Source: JAAXPZ01 sp965215705
GTDB taxonomy: Bacteria > Campylobacterota > Campylobacteria > Campylobacterales > Sulfurovaceae
Assembly: GCA_965215705.1 (NCBI GenBank)
Contig: CBDCEE010000003.1
Location: 806,001 to 870,000 of the forward strand
DNA: 64,000 nucleotides
Direction of reading: 5' to 3'
The notes under the pieces were generated by a model, which saw only the letters and a program-made list of their open reading frames with translations, was not told the origin of the DNA and ran no database searches. Positions 42,502 through 51,636 of this stretch are shown here, piece by piece; the stretch's first letter is position 1; every line of letters starts with the position of its first letter. The position numbers and the translations under genes are program-made.

Positions 42502-43587
42502 ATGGCAATCCTTTTTTATCTCTTTATCGCTTTTGTATCTCTCTCGGTACTGGTCTTCTTCCATGAGCTTGGGCACTATGCAGCAGCCAAATTTTTCGGT
42601 GTGCATGTAGAGCGTTTCAGTATCGGATTTGGTAAGATCCTTAGCCGCAAGCAGTGTTGTGGCACAGAGTGGGCCTTCTCTGCTATCCCGCTGGGTGGCT
42701 ATGTCAAAATGAAAGGTCAGGACGATAGTGACCCTACCGCCAAGAGCAGTGACAGTGATAGCTACAATGCCAAAAAACCCTGGCAGCGTATCATCATCCT
42801 GTTGGCTGGACCTGTAGCAAATCTGATATTGGCATTTTTTGTCTATCTTGTGATCGCGATGAGTGGTGCTCCGGCAGTTGTTGCCATAGACTACCTCCCT
42901 CCAGTAGTCAATGAAGTCTCTACAGACTCACCTGCATCTAAAGCAGGGATACAAAAGGGAGACATCATCCTGCAGGTCAACCAATCTCCTATCACCTACT
43001 GGTATGAGATAGGTACAGTCATACGGAATGCTACAGGAGATATCCAGCTCAAAGTCAAAAGAGGAGAGAAGCTCCTTACACTTACTCTCGGCACCAAAGT
43101 GATCGATAGTAAAAACGAATTCCAAGAGAAGATCAAACGTCGTATTATCGGTATCAATACAGATATCAACAGAGATAAAATCATAAAATTCAGCCCCTCA
43201 CAAGCCCTCTTCTATGCATGGAATGAGACTAAAAAAGCTACTCTTCTCATCGCTACCGGTGTCAAGAAAATGACCACTGGCGAAGTAAGTGCTGAGAATG
43301 TCGGTGGAGCGATCACGATCTTTGATATTATTATGAAGTTTGCCGAACGAGGCATCGTCTATCTACTCTTTGTGATGGCACTGATCTCTGTCAACCTTGG
43401 TGTACTCAACCTCCTCCCTATCCCAGCACTCGATGGTGGACACATCATGTTCAACCTCTATGAGATGATCACTCGCAGGGAGCCCAGTGAAGCAGCGATC
43501 TACTATCTTACCCTCTTTGGCTGGGCACTGCTGTTTGGACTGATGGGGCTAGGGCTCTATAATGATGTCAATAGGATTTGGGGTTAA
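42502..43587 (+). CDS. rseP: RIP metalloprotease RseP (site-2 protease)
   Basis: A 361-residue membrane metalloprotease. The zinc motif HELGH (H21, E22, H25) in the first helix is followed by a PDZ domain (about 130-210; STDSPASKAGIQKGDIILQVN). The third ligand motif is LPIPALDGGH. It cuts anti-sigma factors within the membrane, and here the target is unknown. -10 TATAAT lies about 30 nt upstream, and a GGAA serves as a weak ribosome site. Confidence 0.93.
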   Translation: MAILFYLFIAFVSLSVLVFFHELGHYAAAKFFGVHVERFSIGFGKILSRKQCCGTEWAFSAIPLGGYVKMKGQDDSDPTAKSSDSDSYNAKKPWQRIIILLAGPVANLILAFFVYLVIAMSGAPAVVAIDYLPPVVNEVSTDSPASKAGIQKGDIILQVNQSPITYWYEIGTVIRNATGDIQLKVKRGEKLLTLTLGTKVIDSKNEFQEKIKRRIIGINTDINRDKIIKFSPSQALFYAWNETKKATLLIATGVKKMTTGEVSAENVGGAITIFDIIMKFAERGIVYLLFVMALISVNLGVLNLLPIPALDGGHIMFNLYEMITRREPSEAAIYYLTLFGWALLFGLMGLGLYNDVNRIWG

Positions 43588-43619
43588 TAGGCACTTTTCG
43601 ATATGATTTTACATTGTAG

Positions 43620-43636
43620 GGTGCGTAACACGCACC
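43620..43636. repeat. REP-like palindrome
   Basis: GGTGCGT-AAC-ACGCACC, 7-bp stem, preceded by GTAG and followed by AAAT. It lies between rseP and yggS, in the short leader of yggS. Confidence 0.65.
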
Positions 43637-43659
43637 AAATACCCGCCAAGGACATACCC

Positions 43660-44343
43660 ATGATACAAGACAAAGAAACCCTCGGAACCAACCTAGACAG
43701 CGTTCTCTGGAATCTAGAAGAAGCCAGGCTAAAAGTCAGCGACCACCACATCGTCAAGCTGGTCGTCGTAGGAAAATATACTGAGATAGAAAACATCGCC
43801 ACACTCTATGAATTGGGTCAGAGAGCCTTTGGAGAGAATCAGGTACAGCAGCTCAAAGAGCGTATGGGCCAGCTGGAAAATCTCCCACTAGAGTGGCATA
43901 TGATCGGCTCACTACAGAAAAACAAGATTAACAACCTCGTCGATCTGCACCCTGTGCTCATGCACTCACTTGACTCCCTCTCCCTTGCAGAAGAGCTCAA
44001 CAAAAAACTCGAAGCCAAACAGACAACGATGTCCTGCCTGCTCCAGATCAATGCAGCCAAAGAGGAGAGTAAATCAGGCTTTGGCAGTGAGGAAGCATAT
44101 GACAGGTATCAACAGATCATAGAGACCTGTCCCGCCATTAACCTCAAAGGAGTGATGACCATCGGAGCCCATACCACAGACAGTACATTGATCAGAGAAA
44201 GTTTTGAGACCACACACCGTGTCTATGAAAAGCTAGAGAAAAATGGTGCAAGCATTTGTTCGATGGGGATGAGTGGGGATTATGAATTGGCGATTGAGTG
44301 TGGATCGAATCTGATACGCGTAGGATCAGCGATATTTAAATAG
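43660..44343 (+). CDS. YggS-family pyridoxal 5'-phosphate homeostasis protein
   Basis: A 227-residue PLP-binding protein of the alanine racemase N-terminal barrel. The lysine of the Schiff base is in LVVVGKYTEIENI (K near residue 37). Further motifs include FGENQVQQLKER and HMIGSLQKNKIN, CLLQINAAKEESKSGF and MGMSGDYELAIECGSNLIRVGSAIF. It regulates free PLP and amino acid balance. The ATG at 43660 follows AAGGA; an upstream frame would include the REP palindrome. Confidence 0.9.
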   Translation: MIQDKETLGTNLDSVLWNLEEARLKVSDHHIVKLVVVGKYTEIENIATLYELGQRAFGENQVQQLKERMGQLENLPLEWHMIGSLQKNKINNLVDLHPVLMHSLDSLSLAEELNKKLEAKQTTMSCLLQINAAKEESKSGFGSEEAYDRYQQIIETCPAINLKGVMTIGAHTTDSTLIRESFETTHRVYEKLEKNGASICSMGMSGDYELAIECGSNLIRVGSAIFK

Positions 44344-44346
44344 TCT

Positions 44347-44370
44347 GTAGGGTATGAAGATATACCCTAC
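44347..44370. terminator. Bidirectional terminator-like hairpin
   Basis: A perfect 9-bp stem, GTAGGGTAT with ATACCCTAC, and a 6-nt loop, between the convergent yggS and perR genes. It touches the perR stop codon. Confidence 0.55.
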
Positions 44371-44780
44371 TATGCTTTACACTGCTGACACACTCCATAC
44401 AGATTGACCTGTCTATGATTCAGTGAAAAACCTGAAACCTGAGCGATCTTTTCTGTATCTTCTGCAGTACCTATATCTAGTATCTTATCCATGACTGTAC
44501 CACATTGGGTACAGATCAGATGGATATGATCCTCTTTGATGATCTCATATTTGGACTTTTGACCGATGATGGGCACTTCGGTGAGTACCCCTCTCTCGAC
44601 CATAAGAAGGATGTTTTTATAGATAGTGGCTAGAGAAAGTGAAGCATGTATCTTGGATACCTCTTCATAGATTCTCTCTATGGCGATATGCCCATACTTC
44701 TCGATCACTTCCAGAATCTGTGTACGCTGAAAAGTTGCTTTGAGCTCATGCTCTTTGAGAAGCTGTGCATAGTTTGTCAT
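44370..44780 (-). CDS. perR: Fur-family regulator, PerR-like
   Basis: A 136-residue Fur-family protein. The start at 44780 (MTNYAQLLKEHELKATFQR) follows AAGG by 10 nt. The DNA-binding helix reads ASLSLATIYKNILLMVERG, the metal site includes HIHLICTQCG, and the C-terminal pair is CQQC. The location 10 nt after the peroxiredoxin gene indicates a peroxide-sensing PerR role rather than iron uptake. The peroxiredoxin promoter has a Fur/PerR-like box. Confidence 0.85.
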   Translation of the reverse strand: MTNYAQLLKEHELKATFQRTQILEVIEKYGHIAIERIYEEVSKIHASLSLATIYKNILLMVERGVLTEVPIIGQKSKYEIIKEDHIHLICTQCGTVMDKILDIGTAEDTEKIAQVSGFSLNHRQVNLYGVCQQCKA

Positions 44781-44790
44781 GAATGATGCC

Positions 44791-45387
44791 TTACAGTGCT
44801 TCAGCATGCTTAGCAAGATACTCAGCCACACCTTCAGTGCTTGCTTTCATACCTTCATCACCCGCTTGCCAACCTGCCGGACATACCTCTCCATGCTCAT
44901 TGGTGAAGAGCATAGCATCTACCATTCTGAGCATCTCATCTTCGTTTCTCCCCAGTGGCAGGTCATTGATCACCGCGTGTCTGATCGTACCATCTGCATC
45001 GATAAGGAATGATCCTCGTAGTGCTACTGACTCATCAAGGAGTACATCATAGTCTCTGGCAATTTGCTTGGAAAGGTCTGCTACCAATGGAAACTTGATA
45101 CGGCCGATACCACCTTCGTTGACTGGTGTCTCTCTCCATGCGAAGTGTGAGAACTGACTATCTACTGAGACACCGATGACATTGATCCCTCTTTTGGTGA
45201 ACTCCTCTGCTCTGTGAGAAAAGGCAATGATCTCTGAAGGACAGACAAACGTAAAGTCCAGGGGATAGAAGAAAAGTACTGCACCCTTCTCTCCCAAGTT
45301 ATCCATCAGATTGAAATCCTCTACGATCTGGCCATTTGCGAGTACCGCGGTTGCTGTAAAATCTGGAGCTTTTTTTGTAACTAACAT
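44791..45387 (-). CDS. 2-Cys peroxiredoxin (AhpC/TSA)
   Basis: A 198-residue peroxiredoxin. The peroxidatic cysteine lies in FYPLDFTFVCPSEI (about residue 49) and the resolving cysteine in GEVCPAGW (about residue 169). It reduces H2O2, organic peroxides and perhaps peroxynitrite. It is co-transcribed with perR and preceded by a Fur/PerR-like box at 45397-45415. Confidence 0.93.
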   Translation of the reverse strand: MLVTKKAPDFTATAVLANGQIVEDFNLMDNLGEKGAVLFFYPLDFTFVCPSEIIAFSHRAEEFTKRGINVIGVSVDSQFSHFAWRETPVNEGGIGRIKFPLVADLSKQIARDYDVLLDESVALRGSFLIDADGTIRHAVINDLPLGRNEDEMLRMVDAMLFTNEHGEVCPAGWQAGDEGMKASTEGVAEYLAKHAEAL

Positions 45388-45396
45388 AGTTATTTC

Positions 45397-45415
45397 CTTA
45401 ATGATAATTTTTATT
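45397..45415 (-). promoter_or_regulatory. Fur/PerR-like box upstream of peroxiredoxin gene
   Basis: Plus-strand reading CTTAATGATAATTTTTATT matches the Fur consensus at 14 of 19 positions, including the full core ATGATAAT. It begins 10 nt upstream of the start codon, consistent with repression by the downstream PerR. Confidence 0.5.
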
Positions 45416-45431
45416 TATAGCGAAATTGTAT

Positions 45432-45989
45432 CTAATAAAACTTAATAGGAGATAAACCAAAAAATTGATCCACTTTTTCCAAATGTAGCCCAAAGTCTTC
45501 AAATCGATGCGTACCACCCTCGTCAATAAATATCTGGGCACCTTGGTAGTACTGCGCTGCGACATGGTGATCCAGTATCTCATCCCCTGCCTTGAGAAAG
45601 ACCTCATAATTTTTGGCTCTGGGTGTAGTAATAGCGAATTGTTTCAACTGCTCTAGATATACCCTCTTCCAATCAAACAGTATGCCATCATGGGTCTCAT
45701 TCTCTCCCAGGTATCTCTCCAGCGTCTCATAGGGTCTGGTTGAGGGATTGATCAGCACTGTCTTGATATCATACTTCTCGGAGAGATATGTCGCATAAAA
45801 TCCACCTAGTGAACTTGCTATGAGTCCATGGATCTCATGACGCTCAATGATCTGCTCCAGTGTTTGTATCGCCTGATTGGGTACATGAGAAAAACCAGCG
45901 ATATATATCAGTTCTTTATAATATGCTTTGAGTTGCACTGCTTTGGCAGAATTTTCAGTGCTTCTAAATCCGTGTATATAAAGTATCAT
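45432..45989 (-). CDS. YqiA/YcfP-family esterase
   Basis: A 185-residue alpha/beta hydrolase of the YqiA type. The start MILYIHGFRSTENSAKA carries the oxyanion site, the nucleophile is in LIASSLGGFYATYLSEKY (GxSxG-like ASSLGG), and LKAGDEILDH and GGTHRFEDF give the Asp and His. Esterase activity is inferred. It starts immediately after the dipeptide epimerase gene (adjacent, no gap) and is co-transcribed. Confidence 0.85.
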   Translation of the reverse strand: MILYIHGFRSTENSAKAVQLKAYYKELIYIAGFSHVPNQAIQTLEQIIERHEIHGLIASSLGGFYATYLSEKYDIKTVLINPSTRPYETLERYLGENETHDGILFDWKRVYLEQLKQFAITTPRAKNYEVFLKAGDEILDHHVAAQYYQGAQIFIDEGGTHRFEDFGLHLEKVDQFFGLSPIKFY

Positions 45990-47102
45990 CTATCTCTCCT
46001 CTTTGTGTATGTTGATAAGCCATTTGACATCCTCGACACTCCTGATCCCCAACCCAGATTTCTCGGACAAGCGGATATCTAATCCCTCAAAGACTGCACC
46101 TCCTATCACCGGAGAGTCTTTACAGAGTATGGGGGCATCTAGGTCATATAGCGTGACCGTCTCTGCTCTGGCAGAAGCCATATGCGCAGCAGCCCCCACA
46201 CTGATAGCCCCCTCCAGCATGCAGCCGATCATACACGCTACACCATACTCCCCGCATATATCTGCGATCTCCAAAGCCTTGCTGATGCCCCCACACTTAT
46301 CCAGTTTGATATTGATCAGATCTACAGCTTGCATCTCTAGCAGTGCTCTTGCATCCTCGGGGGAAAAGATACTCTCATCCGCCAGTATCGGCGTAGTGCT
46401 TCGCTCTTTGATATACTTCAGCCCCTCGAAATCTTCCCGTTTGACGGGCTGCTCTATCAGCTGGATCGTTATCTCCTTCTTCTCTAGTTCTACAAGGAAC
46501 CTCACTGTCTCTTTCGGGCTCCAGCCTTGATTGGCATCCAGCTTCAGTGAGATATGCTTACCCACAGCCCAGTGTATTGCTTCCACTCGGGATATATCCT
46601 CTATAGGGTCATCGCCTAGCTTGATCTTCAGGCTGTCAAAGCCATTTTTCACTGCCGCCAGTGCATCGGCTACCATGATCTCCTTGGGATTGAGACTAAT
46701 AGTTATACCTGTTTTAAACTGACTTTTTTCTCCACCCAGATAGCGATAGAGTGGTACACCTGCTATCTGAGCCCAGAGATCATACAGTGCGATCTCCATG
46801 GCTGATTTTGCATTAAAATTTTTCTCTACTGCATCATGGACAAGAGGCAGAATCCTCTCTTTATTCTCTATCCTTTCCTCTATCATACAATGAGAGATCA
46901 CTTCCAAAGCATTAAGAATACTACGCATGCTATCACCAGTGATCGCTTCTGTTGGAGCAGTCTCTCCATAACCGACCATACCGGATTCAGTCATGACACG
47001 GACAACAATGCTCTCCAGTACATTCACTGTCCGCAGTGCAGTTTTAAATGGTGTCACTAGCGGTATCGCAATAGTTCCCACTTCTATATTTTTGATTTTC
47101 AT
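45990..47102 (-). CDS. Dipeptide epimerase (L-Ala-D/L-Glu epimerase type)
   Basis: A 370-residue enolase-superfamily enzyme. Motifs are KIKLGDD (catalytic Lys pair near 160), LDANQGW (D), IEQPV (E), ADESIF (D/E), and NIKLDKCGG (second catalytic lysine near 266). In this family it epimerises L-Ala-D-Glu from murein or other dipeptides. Divergent from the dipeptide ABC transporter genes, it suggests uptake and racemisation of murein-type dipeptides. It is the second enolase-superfamily gene of the window. Confidence 0.88.
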   Translation of the reverse strand: MKIKNIEVGTIAIPLVTPFKTALRTVNVLESIVVRVMTESGMVGYGETAPTEAITGDSMRSILNALEVISHCMIEERIENKERILPLVHDAVEKNFNAKSAMEIALYDLWAQIAGVPLYRYLGGEKSQFKTGITISLNPKEIMVADALAAVKNGFDSLKIKLGDDPIEDISRVEAIHWAVGKHISLKLDANQGWSPKETVRFLVELEKKEITIQLIEQPVKREDFEGLKYIKERSTTPILADESIFSPEDARALLEMQAVDLINIKLDKCGGISKALEIADICGEYGVACMIGCMLEGAISVGAAAHMASARAETVTLYDLDAPILCKDSPVIGGAVFEGLDIRLSEKSGLGIRSVEDVKWLINIHKEER

Positions 47103-47228
47103 ATTTCCAACTCTTTAACACTTTTTTACACAGTAAAACAAATAATACAACAATTATGAAATTAAAACAAGCTTATCTTGTGGTTTTATGATAGAATAGT
47201 ATTACACCAATTCAAAAGGAGAAACAGT

Positions 47229-48821
47229 ATGAGAAAGATACTCATATCAGCGTTGTTGCTCGCAACAACCATGGCATACGCAGCACCGAAGTATGGTGGC
47301 GTATTGGTATTTGGACGAAGTGGAGACTCAGTGAGCCTCGATCCAGCACATGCAACAGACGGAGAGAGCTTTTACGGCTCCAAACAGGTCTATGATACAC
47401 TGGTTCAGTTCAAGCTGGGTACAACTATCATGGAGCCTGGGCTTGCAGAGTCCTGGAAGGTCTCTGATGATGGATTGACCTATACTTTCAATCTTAGAAA
47501 AGGGGTCTTTTTTGCACCTACCAAGTATTTTGATAAAAAGGTAGAACTCACTGCAGATGATGTACTTTTCTCACTCAACAGACAGCTGCTTGATGACCAT
47601 CCTTTCCACAAGATAGGTGGCTCTTACAAGTACTGGGGCTCTATGGATATGAGCAAGATCGTCAAGAGTATCGAGAAAGTAGACAAGTATACTGTCAAGA
47701 TCACACTCAACAAGAAAGAAGCACCTTTCCTCTCCAACATGGCGATGGACTTTGCCTCTATCCTCTGTAATGCATATGCGATGGATCTCAACAAAAAAGG
47801 TGAAGGAGAGAAGCTCTCCAGATATCCTGTAGGTACAGGACCATTTGTCTTCCAAAAGTGGGTCAAAGATGACAAAATGATCTTTACAGCCAATGAAAAC
47901 TACTGGGATGGCAAGCCATATATCAAGAAATTGATCCTCAAGGTCATCACCAACTCATCAGTACGTGCAGCTGAGCTCAAGGTCGGTTCTATCCATGTGA
48001 TGGACTTCCCAAATCCTGAAGAGATCCCTGATCTGGAAAAAGACCCTAACATCAAGCTTGTTAAGCAAGAGGGACTCAATGTCGGTTACCTCGCACTCAA
48101 TATTGAAAAGGTCAAAGCATTCAAGGACGTAAGAGTCAGAAGAGCGATTAACTATGCTATCAATAAAGAGGCGATCGTCAAAGCGATCTATGCAGGCTTT
48201 GGTAAACCAGCCTATGCACCGATCCCACCAACCATGTGGAGCTATAACCCTGATATCACTAAGTACAAGTATAACCCGGGAAAAGCAAAAGCACTTCTCA
48301 AAGAAGCTGGGTATGAGAACTTGGAATTCGATCTTTGGGCAATGCCAGTGGTCAGACCGTATATGCCAAATGCCAGGAAAGTAGCAGAAGCGATGCAAGC
48401 AGACCTCGCAAAAGTCGGTGTCAAGACTAAGATCGTATCCTATGACTGGGGTACCTACCTGAGTAAAGGACGAAAGCTTGAGCATGATGCCTGTCTACTC
48501 GGTTGGACTGGTGACAATGGTGACCCGGATAACTTCCTTGATGTACTGCTCAGTGAGCATGCAGCAACGATACCTGTATCCAACAGAGCAGCATGGAAGA
48601 ACAAAGAGTTCTCTGATCTCATTGCCAAAGCGAAGACTACCACTGATATCGCTGAGCGTACCAAGCTCTACAAAGAGGCACAAGAAGTCTTTGGTAGAGA
48701 GGTACCTTGGGTCACTGTAGCCAACTCTCTCGTAGTGGAAGCAGTCAGAAAAGATGTGATGGATTTCAAACTTGATCCTATGGGAAAAAGAAGATTTAAC
48801 AAAGTATGGTTTGATAAATAA
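47229..48821 (+). CDS. dppA: Dipeptide/oligopeptide ABC transporter substrate-binding protein
   Basis: A 530-residue periplasmic binding protein of family 5. A signal peptide (MRKILISALLLATTMAYAA) is followed by the family signature near AESWKVSDDGLTYTFNLRKGVFF, and RAINYAINKEAIVKAIYAGFG. It delivers dipeptides to DppBCDF. The ATG at 47229 follows AAAAGGAG. A -10 TAGAAT lies at 47192-47197. The four downstream genes complete the transporter; a hairpin separates this gene from the permease genes. Confidence 0.9.
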   Translation: MRKILISALLLATTMAYAAPKYGGVLVFGRSGDSVSLDPAHATDGESFYGSKQVYDTLVQFKLGTTIMEPGLAESWKVSDDGLTYTFNLRKGVFFAPTKYFDKKVELTADDVLFSLNRQLLDDHPFHKIGGSYKYWGSMDMSKIVKSIEKVDKYTVKITLNKKEAPFLSNMAMDFASILCNAYAMDLNKKGEGEKLSRYPVGTGPFVFQKWVKDDKMIFTANENYWDGKPYIKKLILKVITNSSVRAAELKVGSIHVMDFPNPEEIPDLEKDPNIKLVKQEGLNVGYLALNIEKVKAFKDVRVRRAINYAINKEAIVKAIYAGFGKPAYAPIPPTMWSYNPDITKYKYNPGKAKALLKEAGYENLEFDLWAMPVVRPYMPNARKVAEAMQADLAKVGVKTKIVSYDWGTYLSKGRKLEHDACLLGWTGDNGDPDNFLDVLLSEHAATIPVSNRAAWKNKEFSDLIAKAKTTTDIAERTKLYKEAQEVFGREVPWVTVANSLVVEAVRKDVMDFKLDPMGKRRFNKVWFDK

Positions 48822-48832
48822 ACCACATCCAG

Positions 48833-48847
48833 AGAGGCTCCGCCTCT
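48833..48847 (+). terminator. Intercistronic hairpin between dppA and dppB
   Basis: AGAGGC-TCC-GCCTCT, then TT. Such partial terminators or stabilisers after binding-protein genes raise their level relative to the permease genes. Confidence 0.5.
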
Positions 48848-48917
48848 TTGGTCTCTCTATGATGATTTAAGAAAAAGTGCAGCACTCTTTTTCTCAAGTA
48901 ATCTAAGGAGGTTAATC

Positions 48918-49922
48918 TTGTTTTCCTATATTCTCAAGCGGCTTATGTGGACGATACCTACACTGATCGGTGTAACCATCATGGTTTTCTCTATGGTGCA
49001 TCTGGCTCCCGGTGATCCTGCCGTAGCAATGCTGGGCGAAAAAGCCAACCCCCAATCCGTCAAAGAACTCAGAGAGCAGATGGGACTGGACAAGCCCCTC
49101 TATACCCAATACTATATTTATATGAAGAATGTCCTGCATGGGGATTTTGGTAGATCAGCCAACAGCTATGAACCTGTCTGGACTGAGTTTGCCGACCGCT
49201 TCCCTGCTACACTGGAGCTTGCCACTACCGCGATGATATTGGCGACGATACTGGGCGTGCTGGCAGGGATCATCTCCGCGATCAAACGCTACTCTATCTT
49301 CGATTATACCAGTATGTTCGGAGCCTTGGCAGGGGTCTCTATGCCTGTTTTCTGGCTCGGGCTCCTGCTCATCTACTTCTTCTCGGTCAAGCTGGGATGG
49401 CTACCCGTCTCGGGGCGGCTGGGATATGAGTTTGACATAGAGCACATTACGGGGCTCTATCTTGTCGATTCGCTACTGGTCAAAGACTACGAAGCCTTCT
49501 GGGATGCCCTCAAGCACCTCATCCTCCCTGCCATCGCTCTAGGTACCATCCCTATGGCGATCATCGCTAGGATGACACGAAGCAGCATGATAGAAGTGAT
49601 GAAAGAGGAGTACATCAAAACCGCCCGCGCCAAAGGCTGCTCCAGATTCCAAGTCGTTGCTATCCATGCCCTTCGCAATGCCCTAATGCCAGTCGTTACC
49701 ATCATCGGTCTGATGCTGGGCAGTCTCTTTGCAGGCTCGATCCTCACAGAGACGACTTTCTCCTGGCCGGGTATCGGCAAGTGGCTGGTCAACGCAGTCT
49801 ATCAGCGGGACTTCCCTGTCATACAGTCTGCTACCCTGATCATCGCCTCGGTCTTTATCATCATCAATCTGGTCGTTGACCTGCTCTATGCCCTCATCAA
49901 TCCCAAGATAAGGTTAAGCTGA
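48918..49922 (+). CDS. dppB: Dipeptide ABC transporter permease (TTG start)
   Basis: A 334-residue inner-membrane permease. It has six helices and an EAA loop ending IKTARAKGCSRFQVVAIHALRNALMPV. It starts with TTG at 48918, 6 nt after the strong site AAGGAGG; the first ATG would be nine codons later. The N-terminus LKRLMWTIPTLIGVTIMVFSM is typical of DppB. Overlaps dppC by 1 nt. Confidence 0.9.
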   Translation: MFSYILKRLMWTIPTLIGVTIMVFSMVHLAPGDPAVAMLGEKANPQSVKELREQMGLDKPLYTQYYIYMKNVLHGDFGRSANSYEPVWTEFADRFPATLELATTAMILATILGVLAGIISAIKRYSIFDYTSMFGALAGVSMPVFWLGLLLIYFFSVKLGWLPVSGRLGYEFDIEHITGLYLVDSLLVKDYEAFWDALKHLILPAIALGTIPMAIIARMTRSSMIEVMKEEYIKTARAKGCSRFQVVAIHALRNALMPVVTIIGLMLGSLFAGSILTETTFSWPGIGKWLVNAVYQRDFPVIQSATLIIASVFIIINLVVDLLYALINPKIRLS

Positions 49923-50773
49923 TGAGAGACTTTATCAAACAGTACAAGAAAAACAAATCTGCAGTCGTAGGCTTCTTCATCGTCGTGGTGCTGGTCTTTA
50001 TGGCGATCTTTGCCCCATGGATCGCACCACACCTACCCGCTGATCAGGATCTCGCACACAGGCTCACGCCTCCCATGTGGGAAGCAGGAGGGCTCAGTCA
50101 GTTCTTCATCGGTACGGATGACTTCGGGCGAGATCTCTTCTCCCGTATCATCTACGGTGCCCGTATCTCTCTGATGGTGGGTGCCATCTCTGTAGGACTG
50201 TCACTGAGTTTTGGTCTGACCATGGGAATGCTAGCTGCCTACTTTGGCGGAAAAGTCGATCTCTTTATCATGCGTATCGTGGACATTATGCTCTCGATAC
50301 CTGCTATTTTACTGGCCATCGTGGTAGTCTCCATCCTCGGTCCCAGCCTTACCAATGCTATGATCGCCATCGGTATCGTGGGTATCCCTACCTATGCCAG
50401 AGTGGTGCGTGCCTCGGTACTGGCAGAGCGGGAAAAGGAGTATGTCATTGCCAGCCGTATCAACGGCTCCTCCAACATGCGTCTGATGTTCAAGGTCATC
50501 CTCCCCAACGCCGCCACACCGATCATCGTGCAGTCTACGATGGGCTTCGCCTCTGCAGTACTCGAAGCTGCGGGGCTGAGCTTCCTCGGTCTGGGAGCAC
50601 AGCCGCCTACCCCTGAGTGGGGTGCGATGCTGAGTGACTCCTTGCAGTTTATCATGACGGCTCCCTGGATGATCTTCTATCCGGGTCTTGCAATCTTCCT
50701 GACTGTACTTGGCTTTAACCTCATGGGTGATGGTCTCATGGATGTACTCGATCCCAAACTGAAGGATAAATGA
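49922..50773 (+). CDS. dppC: Dipeptide ABC transporter permease
   Basis: A 283-residue inner-membrane permease. The N-terminal cytoplasmic region and the motif HRLTPPMWEAGGLSQFFIGTDDFGRDLFSRIIYGARISL are typical of DppC. The coupling loop is AREKEYVIASRINGSSNMRLMFKVILPNA-like (EREKEYVIASRINGSS). Overlaps dppB by 1 nt and dppD by 4 nt. Confidence 0.9.
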   Translation: MRDFIKQYKKNKSAVVGFFIVVVLVFMAIFAPWIAPHLPADQDLAHRLTPPMWEAGGLSQFFIGTDDFGRDLFSRIIYGARISLMVGAISVGLSLSFGLTMGMLAAYFGGKVDLFIMRIVDIMLSIPAILLAIVVVSILGPSLTNAMIAIGIVGIPTYARVVRASVLAEREKEYVIASRINGSSNMRLMFKVILPNAATPIIVQSTMGFASAVLEAAGLSFLGLGAQPPTPEWGAMLSDSLQFIMTAPWMIFYPGLAIFLTVLGFNLMGDGLMDVLDPKLKDK

Positions 50774-51636
50774 TGAATTTACTAGAAGTGAAAAACCTCA
50801 AAACATTCTTTTATTCTGATGAAGGGGTCAACAAGGCAGTCGATGATGTCAGTTTCGAGATCCCTTCAGGCAAAACGGTCTGTATCGTGGGAGAGAGTGG
50901 CTCGGGTAAAAGTATTACTGCTATGTCTATCATGCAACTCATCGACCAACCTGGTAAGATCGAAGGAGGAGAGATCATCCTGGAAGGTACAGATCTACTC
51001 AAACTCTCTGACGCGCAGATGCGTAAGGTCAGAGGTCGCGATGTGGCTATGATCTTCCAAGAGCCCATGACCTCACTCAACCCCTCCTATACCGTAGGCT
51101 ACCAGATCGATGAGGCACTCAGACTGCATCATAAAGAGCTGAACAAAAAGCAGCGCTTTGATAAGGTCGTCGAAGCACTCGATCTCGTCGGTATCCCTGA
51201 TCCAGCAGAAAAGTACGGAGAGTACCCGTTCAAACTCAGTGGAGGACAGAGACAGCGGGTCATGATCGCCATCGCTATGGCATGCGAGCCCAAGCTCCTC
51301 ATCGCTGATGAGCCTACCACGGCTCTGGATGTGACGATACAGGCACAGGTGCTTGATCTGATGAAGAAGCTTCAGGAGGAGACAGGTACTTCGATCCTCT
51401 TTATCACCCATGATCTGGGTGTAGTCTATCAGATCGCTGATGAAGTGGTGGTGATGTATAGAGGGTGCATTGTAGAGAAGGCTTCGGCAGAGGAGCTCTT
51501 CAACGATCCCCGACACCCTTACACCAAAGCCCTGCTCCACTCGATCCCCACACCGGGTGTTACCCCTAGAAAGTCCAGACTGGACACGGTCGATGACACG
51601 GTAGACTATCTATCCTTTCCAAAGGAGATCAGATGA
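50770..51636 (+). CDS. dppD: Dipeptide ABC transporter ATPase DppD
   Basis: A 288-residue ATPase. Walker A GESGSGKS (about 37-44), signature LSGGQRQRVMIA, Walker B LLIADEPTTALD, and the switch histidine in LFITHDLG are complete. Typical family members are about 320 residues and end in a cysteine-bearing oligopeptide/dipeptide C-terminal domain; here the C-terminus is shorter and lacks the CxF/RCP motif. Overlaps dppC and dppF by 4 nt. Confidence 0.9.
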   Translation: MMNLLEVKNLKTFFYSDEGVNKAVDDVSFEIPSGKTVCIVGESGSGKSITAMSIMQLIDQPGKIEGGEIILEGTDLLKLSDAQMRKVRGRDVAMIFQEPMTSLNPSYTVGYQIDEALRLHHKELNKKQRFDKVVEALDLVGIPDPAEKYGEYPFKLSGGQRQRVMIAIAMACEPKLLIADEPTTALDVTIQAQVLDLMKKLQEETGTSILFITHDLGVVYQIADEVVVMYRGCIVEKASAEELFNDPRHPYTKALLHSIPTPGVTPRKSRLDTVDDTVDYLSFPKEIR

